Source: Apiosordaria backusii
Lineage: Eukaryota; Ascomycota; Sordariomycetes; Sordariales; Lasiosphaeriaceae
DNA length: 64,000 nt
Assembly: GCA_030549205.1 (NCBI GenBank)
Contig: JAUKTV010000013.1
Span: forward strand, 1,116,001-1,180,000
Direction of reading: 5' to 3'
Shown: one piece after another, positions 21,392-32,143 of the stretch
How positions within the stretch are numbered: position 1 is the stretch's first letter
Layout: every line of letters starts with the position of its first letter
Notes under the pieces: generated by a model
The model's database searches: none
Seen by the model: only the letters and a program-made list of their open reading frames with translations
Told to the model about the DNA's origin: nothing
Position numbers and translations under genes: made by a program

Positions 21392-22009
21392 CTAGACCTC
21401 CACACTCGGCCTCCTCTCCTCCCTCCCACCCCGCCCATCCACATCCTCCCCCCGCTCTCTCATCTTCCGAATCTGCGCCCTCTCTATCTCCTGCTGCGCT
21501 TTCTTCCTCTCCAAATCCCCCTCCTCCCCCAAAAAGCTCACCTCCCCCCGCACCCGCCCATGCGGCCCGCCACTCGTGTCCCTACGTCTCGTGCGTTCCA
21601 CCGCATCGGCAACTTTGCCCTCGCCATACGTCTCCATCTTCCCCTGGGCGTCCTCATTCTCGTTCTGCAGTGTGTCCTTCCCGTCTTGCTCGCCCTCGTA
21701 GTGTGTAGCTCTTCTCTCCCGCTCGGTGGTGGGTTTACCGCCGTGGACACCTCGCTCAAGGGACTCCGCGGTGGGGTTTCCAGAGGGCTGGTTGTAAGGA
21801 TTGCGGCGGCAGGAGAGGTAGTCACTTCCGGGGGCGTTGGCAGTGGGGGAGGCGGTGCCCGGCGTGTCGGCTACGGCGAACTCGGAGAGGTTGCGGGTGA
21901 TGGGGTTGCGGAGGTGCTTGGGGGTGGCGCTGGCGGTGTAGGCTTCTGATTTGGGGGGCTGGGAGGGGACCGAGGGCGAGGGGGACTGGCCTGAAGTTGG
22001 GTGTGACAT
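21392..22009 (-). CDS. Conserved hypothetical hydrophilic protein
   Basis: A 205-residue intronless frame with a good ATG. The N-terminus is Ser/Pro-rich. The centre (RRNPYNQPSGNPTAESLERG, then HGGKP, YEGEQDGKD, ETYGEGKVADAVE) resembles short disordered proteins I recall from many Pezizomycotina genomes. The C-terminus is Arg/Glu-rich and probably helical (EVSFLGEEGDLERKKAQQEI). There is no signal peptide or membrane segment. Function unknown; a stress- or dehydration-related role is sometimes proposed for such hydrophilic proteins, but nothing here proves it. Long plus-strand frames opposite it are composition artefacts. Confidence 0.7.
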   Translation of the reverse strand: MSHPTSGQSPSPSVPSQPPKSEAYTASATPKHLRNPITRNLSEFAVADTPGTASPTANAPGSDYLSCRRNPYNQPSGNPTAESLERGVHGGKPTTERERRATHYEGEQDGKDTLQNENEDAQGKMETYGEGKVADAVERTRRRDTSGGPHGRVRGEVSFLGEEGDLERKKAQQEIERAQIRKMRERGEDVDGRGGREERRPSVEV

Positions 22010-23015
22010 GGTTGCTTTGTGATTGTTGTTTTCTTTGAGTTAGTCCGTGATGGGAAATCTGTTTGGTGGTCGAAGGGGCTTTTAATGTCGAGGGTTATTT
22101 ATTATGGTGGTGTTTGGAACTGGTGACTATGTGGAAAGAGAGATGGAGTTGGTATAAATGGCTGAGGTCATGCCAATGACGTAACAAACCCTTTCCTGCA
22201 GGTGCCGGTTGATGACGCTTGAGGTTTGTTGAGGTGATACAAACCAAACCAACAAATAAACAAACGGGGTTCAAGCGGCCAGTAGTCAAACCCTATCGCG
22301 GACTCTTCACTTTTGCCGCTTTGGGACGACGGGAAAATTATGGGACGGGAAAGTCACGATGGGTGGTCAGTTGGAGAACATGTTCATTATCAGTGACGTC
22401 ATCGTTCATCTCTGCTCGATGTCAACAAGTCTTTTCTCACGGGCGAGAGATGTGGATTACGCAGATAAGAAAGATATGATGCTGCCTGCCGTTCTTAACT
22501 CTGTGATCGCCTTCAGATCCCCTCTCCACTGGGCTTAAACCACAACAGCGGAATCGATTAGGTTACTTTAGACGTTACTTAGCGCAAATTTCAGGTACCT
22601 GGGACCAGATGACTTCGTCAACACTGTGCTAGACTCGCCTGTGACTGTCAAGACTAGCCTTGACGCGTATAGTGGTCACTTGAACTTTGAACACATGTAG
22701 CATAACCAATACGTTCCCCGTCTATCTTTTATGGTATCCTCTCGTAAACTAAATGATGCATATCCAGTAAGTCCTACAGGCCCAGCGATCAGGAAGCCCT
22801 TCACCACGAAAACAAGTTGCGACCATACGAGGATGATCCAAAAGGGTATTCTTGAAACTGCAGATATAGCTATCCTAAACAATGAAGACAGCTGGCTGAA
22901 AAGAAATCCCAAATGTTGACTCCCAAGATGGTGTGTACATATACATCCATTCTATGCAATATGAAAGCCCTCCTTCTATGATGAAATCACGCTTGAACTA
23001 CCCGTACCCAGAAAC
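22010..23015. other. Intergenic, no gene seen
   Basis: Upstream of the small hypothetical gene and downstream of the GH17 gene. Short frames only. Confidence 0.5.
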
Positions 23016-24239
23016 TTAGAACAGAGCAAAGACACCGGCAACAAGGGCCAGGCCGGCAATAGTAACAGCCGACAGGCCCTTGCCGAGGGGAGCACCGCCC
23101 TCCTTGATATCCTCGTTGGAAGCAGCGGCGTCAGTGCCGGTCTCGGAAGAGCCGGAAGAGTCGGTGCTTCCACCAGTGCTACCGGCGCCACCGGTGGCAG
23201 AGCTGCCGGGCGCGCTCACGCTAGTTTGGGAGCCAGTGCCACTGGCACTGGCCGAGGAGGAAGCGGCGGTGCCGGTGGGGGTGTCGAAGGTGGTGGGGCA
23301 GGTGAGATCGAAGAGGGGCTTGGTCGAGAGATTCTTAGTGATGGCAAACTGCATCTTGTTGTCGGGGTTGGAGTCACGAAGGTTGTACCAGAAGGTGGGG
23401 ACCTTGTTGAAGAGCTTGCGGCAGCCAACCTCTTGCCAGTAGTACTTGGCGTTGGCAACGGTGGCCTCGGCCTGGTCCCAGGTTGGGCCGGAAGCGGGCC
23501 AGCCAGTCTCGGTGATCCAGATGGGCTTGTCACCAACGGCAGCAGCAACAGCGTCGAAGGCACGGTCGAAAAGCTTGCCCGAGTTCTTGATGTGGTTGCC
23601 CTTGCCGTTCTCGTAGTAAGGGTACTCATCCACACCAACCCAGTCGAGAGCGTCCACTACGACCTTGTTGGTAGCGTTGGTGTAAGCATCCCAGGTGTCG
23701 ACGTGTCCGATGGGAACCTTGGCAAGAGCAGTGCCGGCGACGGACTTCTTGTAATCGTTGATGAACTTGATCAGAACGTCAGGACCAGCACCGACACCCG
23801 CCTCGTTCTTGACACCAGTCTCGGAGATGCGGTACAAGTCCTCGCTACCAATGGACATGCCGATGACCAGGTCGGTGAAGGACTTGCCATACTTGTCGAT
23901 GGCCTTCTTCAAGGCGTTGAGCTCGTTCGCAATGCTGTCAGTGCCCGAGGTCCAGACACCGAGCAGGATCTTGGTCTTGGTCTCGACGGCAGCCTCGAAG
24001 GCGGAGATGGGATCGTCTTTCGAGTAGGCCTGGATGTTGGTGTACAAACGCACAGCGTTGAAGGTTCCGGGGGCACTCTCGAGGTTCTGAGCCGTCTTGA
24101 ACTCTTGAAGGAAATCGGTCTTGAACTTTGCCGAGCGGTCGGCCTTTGTGGATCCCGAGTTGAAGCCGAGATAGTTCTCAGCCGAAGCGCCCGAGGCGAG
24201 AATACCGGCCACGGCCGCGAGAGTTGCGGTAGCACGCAT
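23016..24239 (-). CDS. eglC: GPI-anchored GH17 endo-1,3-beta-glucanase
   Basis: A 407-residue intronless gene with a signal peptide (residues 1-20, ending ASGASA). The GH17 barrel follows, with the acid/base glutamate in MSIGSED (E133) and the nucleophile in ITETGWPASGP (E244). A Ser/Thr/Gly-rich linker from about residue 320 leads to a C-terminal hydrophobic tail (LSAVTIAGLALVAGVFALF), the pattern for GPI attachment. Family knowledge: fungal EglC-type enzymes hydrolyse or remodel beta-1,3-glucan in the cell wall, acting on the outer face of the plasma membrane. The symbol follows the Aspergillus naming and rests on motif resemblance only. A long plus-strand frame covering the gene is an antisense artefact of GC-rich codon use. 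Confidence 0.9.
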   Translation of the reverse strand: MRATATLAAVAGILASGASAENYLGFNSGSTKADRSAKFKTDFLQEFKTAQNLESAPGTFNAVRLYTNIQAYSKDDPISAFEAAVETKTKILLGVWTSGTDSIANELNALKKAIDKYGKSFTDLVIGMSIGSEDLYRISETGVKNEAGVGAGPDVLIKFINDYKKSVAGTALAKVPIGHVDTWDAYTNATNKVVVDALDWVGVDEYPYYENGKGNHIKNSGKLFDRAFDAVAAAVGDKPIWITETGWPASGPTWDQAEATVANAKYYWQEVGCRKLFNKVPTFWYNLRDSNPDNKMQFAITKNLSTKPLFDLTCPTTFDTPTGTAASSSASASGTGSQTSVSAPGSSATGGAGSTGGSTDSSGSSETGTDAAASNEDIKEGGAPLGKGLSAVTIAGLALVAGVFALF

Positions 24240-26059
24240 GATGATAGAGTGTCTGTCAAAGAGTATTTGGTGGTGAGCTGCAAGAGAGAGATGGGATTGC
24301 CCTCGCAGTTAAAATGTGATGGGAAGCTGTGGCGATTGCGTCACACGAGAAGACTGTTAAAAACAACAAAAAGTCGGTTGTCAGAGAGTGTCAGAATGGT
24401 GCGAAAAAGGGTGAAGGCGTGCTGGGAAAGAGTGTGGGCGTCTCAGGAGACGGTTGGATGTGCAAAGAATGAAGGAAGGAAGAGGAAGAAACGGTGTGAC
24501 GGTGAAGGTTGATGAGATGTCTTGAAGAAAGAGGGAGGAAATTATTATTACAGGCTGGAGACGCCACGGCCACACGGCAGCCCTGTCAACCCCTGGCCGG
24601 CGCTGGCTGCTGCATGCTGCAGGTCCACGTCCAATGTTAGGGCGGCTGAGCACAGCCCCAAGAGCTCATCTCATCTCTTGGCCAGTGCCGATCGACAGGA
24701 TGCCCCAGGTCTGCCCAGGCACAACATGCACATATTTTGCACTAAGGTCCAGCACATCATGGATGTTACCGTAAATCAGTCAAGTAATCTTTTTTTGGAT
24801 GGAGCAATCTGATGTTGCAACAGCACGAGGAAAACACGCCCTGGTCTGATTTTCGTTGTGGTTTAACCGTTTGTCCTCCAGCGAGGTATTCTCGTATAGG
24901 ACGTATCCGCGTGTTCCGGGAATTGGTGGCAATTGGCAAAAGCGAGCTGTTGGTCAACTTTCCAGTGGTTCCCCTGAAAAGGGCCCCACTTTAGAAAACC
25001 TGGAACCAGATCCTGGGATCCCATCATTCCAGAGCCGGAGCTATCCAGTGCTACCCCGCCCGTCGCCCCTTTTTTAGCCATCGCAACAGCCTCTTCCCTG
25101 GCCGCTGTGGAGAGCTTGCAGAAACATCCACCCGGGAAGTGATCAGAGTTGAAAGTGGCCTTTTGGTGTGTTTCATGAAGCAAAGTTTTCCACCTCTGTT
25201 TTCTGTGTCTTCTCACCTGCCACCTGTCACCTCTCACCACTGGCATTTGTCATGTCAGTCGTGTCTGGATCAACATGACACGAGCGCTCCCTGCGCCTAA
25301 ACTTTCGACGAAGGGATAATAATAATAATAACAAGATGAACACTTGCGGTGAACATTTTGTCATCCGTAACAGCAGGTGGAGTTTGTGCCGGGGCTCCGA
25401 GCAGTGGACGAATCTCGGTAACACGGTGGCCGAAACCACCGGCCTGGTCGGCCCCGGCCAAACCCTAACAATTTTGGTGCAACTGCCCACCACCACATGG
25501 CCGGGCCGACTAACTCCGGTCAAACATAATTGGGGCCCGGTCTGGAAGTCTCAAAACGAAACTTCTTCGTGCTGGCGACGAGCGTATTGGAAGAATCGAG
25601 GCAGTACGGCAGCCATGTCTTTGTCAGACGATGAATCACCTAACCCGAATCCGAACCACCGATGAGCGGCTCGGTTGAGGTTGCCGGTGCATCCATACGG
25701 TGGTGTAAGCTCAGTGTAATGTCTATGAGAAGCCCGGGCAGGTGTTTGGCCCCTCTTTCGGACGTCGACATCTGTTACCAGCTGTGGTTCCAGGTTGTGT
25801 GTTGATCTATGTATCCCGGAGGTCACGGTTGCAATATATGATAGCATTTCTTAGCAATTTTACACGGGATTTTGTTAAGAGCCAAGAAGCTATCAGTCTA
25901 ATGACATCCATCCCCCTTCTTGGGTATAGCTCTAGTGAATGGTAACTTAGTGCTGCTACTTCGGTCGACTTGTAACCCTGGTACCAAACATCGGCAAACA
26001 GAACAGCCTATTTCCAATGCTCGTGTTGGGCCATCAGTCCCAAAACTCATGTCACGGGA
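24240..26059. other. Long intergenic region, no gene seen
   Basis: Contains the upstream region of the glucanase gene, with purine/pyrimidine-biased stretches and an (AAT)n-like tract near 25316-25332. Short frames on both strands show no motif or splice pattern. Confidence 0.45.
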
Positions 26060-26893
26060 GCGGTTTACTCTTGCGTTCGATGCAAAGTGAAGCACTTTTG
26101 ATTTGCTCAGCAAGTTTGGCGTGTGTTGTTATCACCCAGGTTAGTACCGGCTTTCAAAGCCCTCCTCTTTGCCAGCCTTTGAGTTCTAGTGGAGACTGAG
26201 ATCTCGGTCTTTAGGAGAGCTGGAAATCAACAAAGCCGCCAGTCTCTGGGTAGACTGGTATCAAGAAGGGACATGGGATACTCCTGCAAACAAGAGGGAT
26301 TTCAAGTTCCCTGAGGGCTTTCCCTTTACCTGCTGCAAGAAAAAGGGCAATCGATCACGCTGTAAACAAGATAAACATCTTAGGAATATGAATGTGGTTG
26401 TCGTCACTGGCGAAAGCGACAATAGGCCCCAAAACGATAGCAAGCCCCTGAACAGCTATCAGTCTGATGCTGAAAATTACTCCAAGCCCCAGAAGGACAC
26501 AAGCAACAAGCGAAAGCGTCAAGATGAAGATGAGATGTCTGACTTCCGCGTGTGTGAGCGGGGCCAGTCAACCTTTTTGGTAGAAGGAGAATGTGCAAGG
26601 GGTCTGCCAATGGCACCCTGAAGAGCTAGAACTTGACGAAGACTCTCATGTCTGGGATGGCTGGGACGAGCGATGCCATGGGTCTATGGATGGGAAAGAC
26701 ACCCGATGTGACTAACCCGATGGGTCCATGTGGGTATGCTGTGAGGGCAGCGGCTCTGAGCCTGGCTGCAAGATCGGGAAGCATACCTAGGGCTAAAGAT
26801 TCTAAGAAGGGAGATACGAGTCAGATTCTGAGCCGAATCCCGAGGAAGAGGAAGAGGAAGATTCTGAAGACTACGAGAACTAATATGATAATG
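26060..26893 (+). pseudogene. Decayed copy of Cys/His-rich two-repeat family
   Basis: A 5'-truncated, broken paralogue of the two genes that follow. The first motif reads CVRC..(13)..CCYH after allowing a one-base shift at the T4 run 26096-26099. A GTTAGT donor follows at the same place and phase as in the intact genes, then the GELEINKAASLWVDW and FPFTCC..(8)..C..(4)..H module. The second repeat is worse: its second Cys is replaced (VCERG), a frame change precedes CQWH, and a stop interrupts the segment before MWVCCEGSGSEPGCKIGKH. No intron is present at the second intron position, where CQWHP runs directly into EELELDEDSHVW. The N-terminal DDILNAPP helix is missing. Confidence 0.75.
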
Positions 26894-27220
26894 AACCGGG
26901 CATACCCTAATAAGTTATCGACGTCCTTTCCTAGCTAACTACTCCCCTATGGCCTAGACAGTTAGCCTGGTTAGTACACATGTTGGAAGAGCTCTAGATT
27001 CAGAATCTTGGCCACTTTGCAGACTCACTATACCTTCAGCGGTGATCCTGGAACATGGTAACAAAATGGTCTCCACACTATTTTAGTGCCCAAGACCCCT
27101 GCTCTACCAGACGCGTTTGTCTACGCGATATCTGTGACATGTCCCTCTTCAGAAAATTCACGTCGGTCGCCAAACTCAATATACAGCTCAACAATTCGCC
27201 AGGATCTCAAAACCGACAAC
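26894..27220. other. Intergenic, no gene seen
   Basis: Spacer between the decayed copy and the first intact paralogue. Confidence 0.5.
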
Positions 27221-28130
27221 ATGGAAGACTCTCAAAAGTTAGGCGACATCCTAAACGCCCCGCCAGAGCATCTGCGTGCCGTTCTGCGTATATTTTGCAC
27301 AAAGAACAAAGAGGCACGCGATACCATCGCTGAGTATCTCTCTGTTGCGAGGGAGCAAAATCTCAACGGCCTAGCCGATGTGGAATTCTGCATGAAGTGT
27401 GAGAAGCCATACTTAGAAGCCAATAACCGAGAGGGCTCGTGCTGCTTTCATGATGGTGCGTTTTTCTCCGACTCTTCAACCAGAAAAGTACGAGTTGTTG
27501 CGACCTTTAATTCTGACTCTGTACACAAGGCAACTGTGTCCTAGATGAAGATGCTAGTGTTTGGGCCGATTGGGATGAAGAGTTAGGGTTTATAGATGAT
27601 CCGGGCAACGAAGAGGAATACCCCGAGGGCTTTTATTGGGACTGTTGCAACAGACGGGCTAATGGTCAAGGGTGCAAAAGCCGCAAGCACGAGCCTATGC
27701 ACTGCTTATATTCTCTACGACATCCCTCTCATCACATGCAGGGAACATTGCTTTCTGGCCCTTCAGTCAAGCGTGAGAGGGAGGAGCATGCTGACTTGAG
27801 GATTTGTAAGCGCTGTGATCAGGCGTTTTCTGATAAAAATAACCCGAGGGACGCGTGCGCGCACCACACTTGTAAGTTCTTATGCTACCAATCATTTTGT
27901 TTGGTGCTTGGGTACTGATCCCGCTAGTTCCTCTTCAGTTGGATGTTGAAGCCATTGCATGGTGCCAGCCAGGTGCGCCTGCACCACCAGAAGATGCACC
28001 ATATTACCGCATGGCCTACCCGGGAGGCTTCATCTACGAATGCTGTGACGGTGATGGGAGCACAACGGGATGTACAATGGGACCTCACAAAGCAAAGGAG
28101 GATAAGAAGGTGAAAGGAGACAGGCAATAG
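27221..28130 (+). CDS. Cys/His-rich two-repeat protein, copy A
   Basis: Three exons (27221-27455, 27530-27871, 27928-28130) give 259 residues. After an N-terminal helical LGDILNAPPEHLRAVLRIF segment come two copies of one module. Each has C-x2-C-x13-C-x2-H, an intron of phase 1 just after that His, a Trp/acidic linker, and then a GF-x-(Y/W)-x-CC-x8-C-x4-H block (YPEGFYWDCC and YPGGFIYECC). The spacing strongly suggests structural zinc binding, though it is not a standard C2H2 finger. There is no signal peptide or membrane helix. A basic KRERE stretch sits between repeats and a Lys-rich tail closes the protein. I do not recognise a characterised family. It sits head-to-tail with copy B and a dead copy, so the family expanded locally. 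Confidence 0.78.
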
Positions 28131-28446
28131 GCGAAAGATGTGAATTCAAGGGGATACAGTGATGGTTTCTCTTTCTAATAGCTAGTATTGAGGGACGGCT
28201 TCAACATCACCTGATGGAGGAAAGGAACCTGATTGAGGAAACCCTTCAGGGGGTCCAACGCCACAAAGCTTTGTTCACACCACGGTGAGGGGTAACCTGG
28301 ACCATCTTAATATTTGCAATTTCCGACGACGCGTTTGGCTTGTTGGTCCAACACGTAAGATTCCAACTCAAAACTCGAAAAACGAACAGCAGAACACCTT
28401 GTGGTATGCCAGCACTGAGCAATAGTGGGCCACCACATAGGACAAA
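28131..28446. other. Intergenic spacer between paralogues
   Basis: Promoter region of copy B; no gene seen. Confidence 0.5.
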
Positions 28447-29385
28447 ATGGCCTCATTCAAGAGCATAGACGACATCCTCAATGCGCCACCAGACCATCTT
28501 CGAGCCGCCCTGAGAGTTTTCTTCAGCAACGACAGCGACGCGCAAGAGACCCTCGCCGAATACCTTTCTACCCTTCATGAAGCATGTACGATCCGTTTGA
28601 AACCGGCAGCTCCGTTCCCACTTCCATCAGAATTTCATCTATGTGAGCAATGTGACAAGACCTTTTTCAAGTCTGAGAATAAACATGGGAAATGCAAGTA
28701 TCACGATGGTATGTCTTCATGGCATGTTGCTAGTGGCATCGATGTTATTGACAACCGCCAGGGGAGTGCGAACAGAACGAGGAAGCCGAGCTGTGGGAGC
28801 AATGGCGGGATTGGCGGGATGGTCCGATGGAAGACGCGGATGAGGATGAATACCCTGAAGGGTTTATCTGGACATGCTGCAAAGGAGATGGCAAAGCGAA
28901 GGGTTGCAAAGTTAGTAGACACAAGGCTCACGACGAACCTCTTGTTCCAAGCCAACCAGCCAACGACGCAAGCGGCGCGAAGCGGAAGAGGGACGACGAT
29001 ACTGCCGATCATCACATCTGTGAGCGTTGCAACAAATCCTTTACTGAGGGCAAAAATGGGGAAGATGCTTGTTCTTACCATCCATGTAAGTTGAGTTGGT
29101 CGATTCCGGTCATCTTGATGAAGAGCCTCAGGAAGCGGTTTCGATAGCTAACCCCGCTTAGCTCCTCTCGAGTTGAATGAGGAAGGTGCCGCCTGGAGCA
29201 GCACGACCTTTGGTGCCCCATCTCCAAAAGACACTCTATATCACAGGGTGGCATACCCGGACGGATTCATCTACAAATGCTGTAGCCGCGATGGCACTGA
29301 ACCTGGATGTAAGCGTGATCGACACAAAGCGAGGGACGACAAGAGGGTTCGCCAAGATGCCATACCTTCCCAAACGGAAAGCTAG
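28447..29385 (+). CDS. Cys/His-rich two-repeat protein, copy B
   Basis: Three exons (28447-28708, 28762-29085, 29162-29385) give 269 residues. The layout is as in copy A. An N-terminal SIDDILNAPPDHLRAALRVF helix is followed by repeat 1 (LCEQC..13..CKYH, intron, then PEGFIWTCC..8..C..4..H). A KRKRDDD basic/acidic linker leads to repeat 2 (ICERC..13..CSYH, intron, then PDGFIYKCC..8..C..4..H) and a short polar tail. Both introns are phase 1 and fall at the same motif position, as in copy A. The KRKR stretch could be a nuclear localisation signal. Function unknown; DNA, RNA or protein binding through zinc is an inference. Confidence 0.8.
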
Positions 29386-30229
29386 AAAGCGAATGACGGG
29401 GATGATGAGGATGAAAAGGGCAACAGCGATGATGGAAACGGGGAAGAGGATTGCTCGAATGGAGCCGAAAATAGCGAGTAGTGACATGGAAGTGTTTGCC
29501 GAATCGTGGAATAACCGGCAGGGAAGCTCTTTAACTTGTGAGGTCTCGGGTACCAGGTCTTAGGCTCTAAGATAGTTATTAGGACATGTAGGTAGACAAA
29601 CCATTCGAATGCGAAGATGTAGGCCATGATTGATCATGCATTTAACTTCACTAACCCTTGACAAGGGGATTTGGAAGCTTAACAGACCGCGAGTGAATAT
29701 CGTCTCCAGAGAGTCCCTCCCATTATCCAAGTTTCATCACACTTACGTGGAGATGAGTGTCTCGTAGTTTCTACCCAAAGGTTCTCTATTGTTGTGATCG
29801 AACAATAGAGGTAGTAACCAAGCAACACAGGCCATCCATTATTACCTAAACTACTTTGTGACAACCAGCTGTGAAGAAGTACAATACAATAAACGTTGCC
29901 TACGCTGAACAATGCAGGCCTGCTGAGGGCTTGCTCCATGAGTCAAGTATCCATTATTCGAGGCTATGAAGGCGGACCTGAGTGTCACCTGCTTGGTTGC
30001 CGAGACGACAACGCAGCGGCCGGTTTGCGCTGCCACTGATACCTATCCAGACTGCCGACAGGTGGGTATACCAGATTGGAAAGTGAATGAGCCCGCTGAG
30101 AGGTCCAGTATTCTCCCAGTCTTCCCGCCTTTATTCTTCGACCAGAGAAAACAACAATTTACCCCCTTCCCCCTCATCCCTCTGGCAATTATCACCTTTC
30201 GGATCAAGTTTGACAAAACCATCATAACC
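29386..30229. other. Intergenic, no gene seen
   Basis: The downstream gene's frame is open upstream of its chosen ATG to 29966, but that part is low quality and probably untranslated. Confidence 0.45.
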
Positions 30230-31798
30230 ATGGGAGATAGATGTATTTTCGTCTTATGGGGCGGCCCAGGGCTCGACCAACCCCCAGGTCTGCCTCCTGT
30301 AATATCACTCGACATCCACGAAGAGATCTTGCCCCGATGGTGGCAATGTCAGGCTTGCAATAGCAGCACACACTGCAACGTCTATCAAGTACACCTCAAC
30401 CCCTTGGTTTCGACCACAAATCCGGTCACCGGTCTTGCCAACCTTGGCCAACCCCTTCTCCCGCCGGGAACCTCTTCTTCCCACCTCGAAAGCTCGTCCT
30501 CCGACTCTGACGATATTCCGAACAACAAAGACTGGAAGCCATCGAAGCGGATGATCGCACATAAGTCCAGGCAAGACAAACGCCCTAAAGAGCGACGGGT
30601 ACAGTATGCCCACAAGACAGAACCATCAGTCTGCTATTTTTGCAGCAAACCCATGACTCCCTCTAGCACCCTCCTCAACAAATTCTTCTCCCCGATCTGC
30701 ACCCTCTCCGGGCAAAACCTGATCGACGACCGGTTCATCCCGCGGGGTATCCAATGCTGCAACTGTACCCGACCACACTTTCTCTCCTTTCGCCCCCTTT
30801 CCCCAGAGCAAGGGCACAACCAAGATCAGTCTCGGTCCCAGCCTCAAACCACCCAAGACGGTCCCCGCAAAAGAAGCCACATCAACTACCAGCCCACCAC
30901 AGCCCCCAGTCCACGTAGCCCACCGATTCCTTGCAAGCATTGCTGTGAGTCCACCACCTCCGAGGTCGTCAGAATTCACGAAAAGGCCGCCCAGGAAGCG
31001 TGCGGAGGCGACTGCTGGGTCATCTCAGCATATGGCGAGCGGCTGGCCAAGATCAGAGACCTGTTCACCCCCGTCTCCCTCCCCTGGCTTCTTGCCCCCG
31101 TTGCCACCGCGAACCAAGATGGCCAGCGTCAAGCTAGTGGTGAGCAGCAAAAACAAGGGCTGTTGCACCGACACGAGAGGCTGTGCGAGGAATACCTCAG
31201 CCAGTGCCGCCTCGATCTCAGCTCGGAAATAGCCAGAAAGGCGAGACTTCACGCGAAACTGCGAGAAACAGCAGTGAGATCTGTCGATAGGGATCACCTG
31301 AGGCGGTCGGCGTTGGGGAGTTGCACGCCGAGGGCGGATAAGGAGATGGCTGCTGTTGAGAAGAGGGTTAAGAAGGCAGAGGAAAAGCTGGCCGAGGCGG
31401 AGGAGAGACGGCGCAATGTGCTGGAGAAGATTGAAGAGGCAAGGATGTGGGTTTTGGGTGTGTTGAATGGTCCGCGTCCGGTTTGCGAGCATGCCCTTGA
31501 CAATGGTGATCTTGATGAAGACGGGATGCCAGATGCGGATGCTGAGATGGACGACTCCAACGATACTAGCGGAGATGGAAACGAGACTGGTATTGAGCCT
31601 GCGCAGGATTACGAAGGTGACATGAATGAGAATACGGATGACAGGGGAAATGAGGGCCAAAGCACACCGAGGAACCATAACGAGAAGGCAAAGATCGACT
31701 GGCACAATGCACCAATTCCCATGGCTGATCCGGGGTATGAGAGGTACTGCGCGATCAAGGGAATACCCATGTATGAGACCAAGGCTAGGAAAAAATGA
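30230..31798 (+). CDS. Hypothetical Cys-rich protein with C-terminal coiled coil
   Basis: 522 residues, single exon. The ATG at 30230 was chosen for its good context (ACCATGG) and because the upstream frame is low in quality. The N-terminal half contains paired cysteines: WWQCQACNSSTHC, VCYFCSKP, CCNCTRP and CKHCCES, in a layout compatible with zinc ribbons. The middle is Ser/Pro/Gln-rich. Around residues 390-440 a long charged helix (KEMAAVEKRVKKAEEKLAEA and following) predicts a coiled coil. The C-terminal part is acidic and ends in a YERYCAIKGIPMYE segment. No catalytic motif or characterised family is recognised. It lies directly after the Cys/His-rich tandem cluster but shows no shared motif spacing with it. 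Confidence 0.7.
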   Translation: MGDRCIFVLWGGPGLDQPPGLPPVISLDIHEEILPRWWQCQACNSSTHCNVYQVHLNPLVSTTNPVTGLANLGQPLLPPGTSSSHLESSSSDSDDIPNNKDWKPSKRMIAHKSRQDKRPKERRVQYAHKTEPSVCYFCSKPMTPSSTLLNKFFSPICTLSGQNLIDDRFIPRGIQCCNCTRPHFLSFRPLSPEQGHNQDQSRSQPQTTQDGPRKRSHINYQPTTAPSPRSPPIPCKHCCESTTSEVVRIHEKAAQEACGGDCWVISAYGERLAKIRDLFTPVSLPWLLAPVATANQDGQRQASGEQQKQGLLHRHERLCEEYLSQCRLDLSSEIARKARLHAKLRETAVRSVDRDHLRRSALGSCTPRADKEMAAVEKRVKKAEEKLAEAEERRRNVLEKIEEARMWVLGVLNGPRPVCEHALDNGDLDEDGMPDADAEMDDSNDTSGDGNETGIEPAQDYEGDMNENTDDRGNEGQSTPRNHNEKAKIDWHNAPIPMADPGYERYCAIKGIPMYETKARKK

Positions 31799-32143
31799 AG
31801 ATAGGGCGGTGGTTGGCAATAGCGTATGCCGAGTAGGTAGCGGTAGTCAGCTGTAGAAAGTAGAGCAGAGGCTCGGACATGTTGAATAGAACATGGTGAC
31901 GCAGCCTCAATATCTAATGTGATGTCGCGCGTTGAGCAGGTGCGGCAGTCGGCGTCCACCCAGACACTGTGTGGCTCTGCAGGCTTGTCAGATTATCTCT
32001 AGCAAAGTAGGGGAGGGAATGTTAAACTAGTAGGTATCATCATAGATGTCATTAAGTAGAGGGCATGGCTAACTCACCGGCCAAATGCCCGTCTAGTAAA
32101 TACAATTGGAAAGCTATATACAAAAGTTTCATGGCTTGTTATG
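31799..32143. other. Convergent intergenic region
   Basis: 3' regions of two convergent genes; nothing else seen. Confidence 0.5.

Noticed and set aside
23226..24512. 428-codon plus-strand frame
   Set aside because: Antisense of the GH17 glucanase; Gly/Val-rich artefact.
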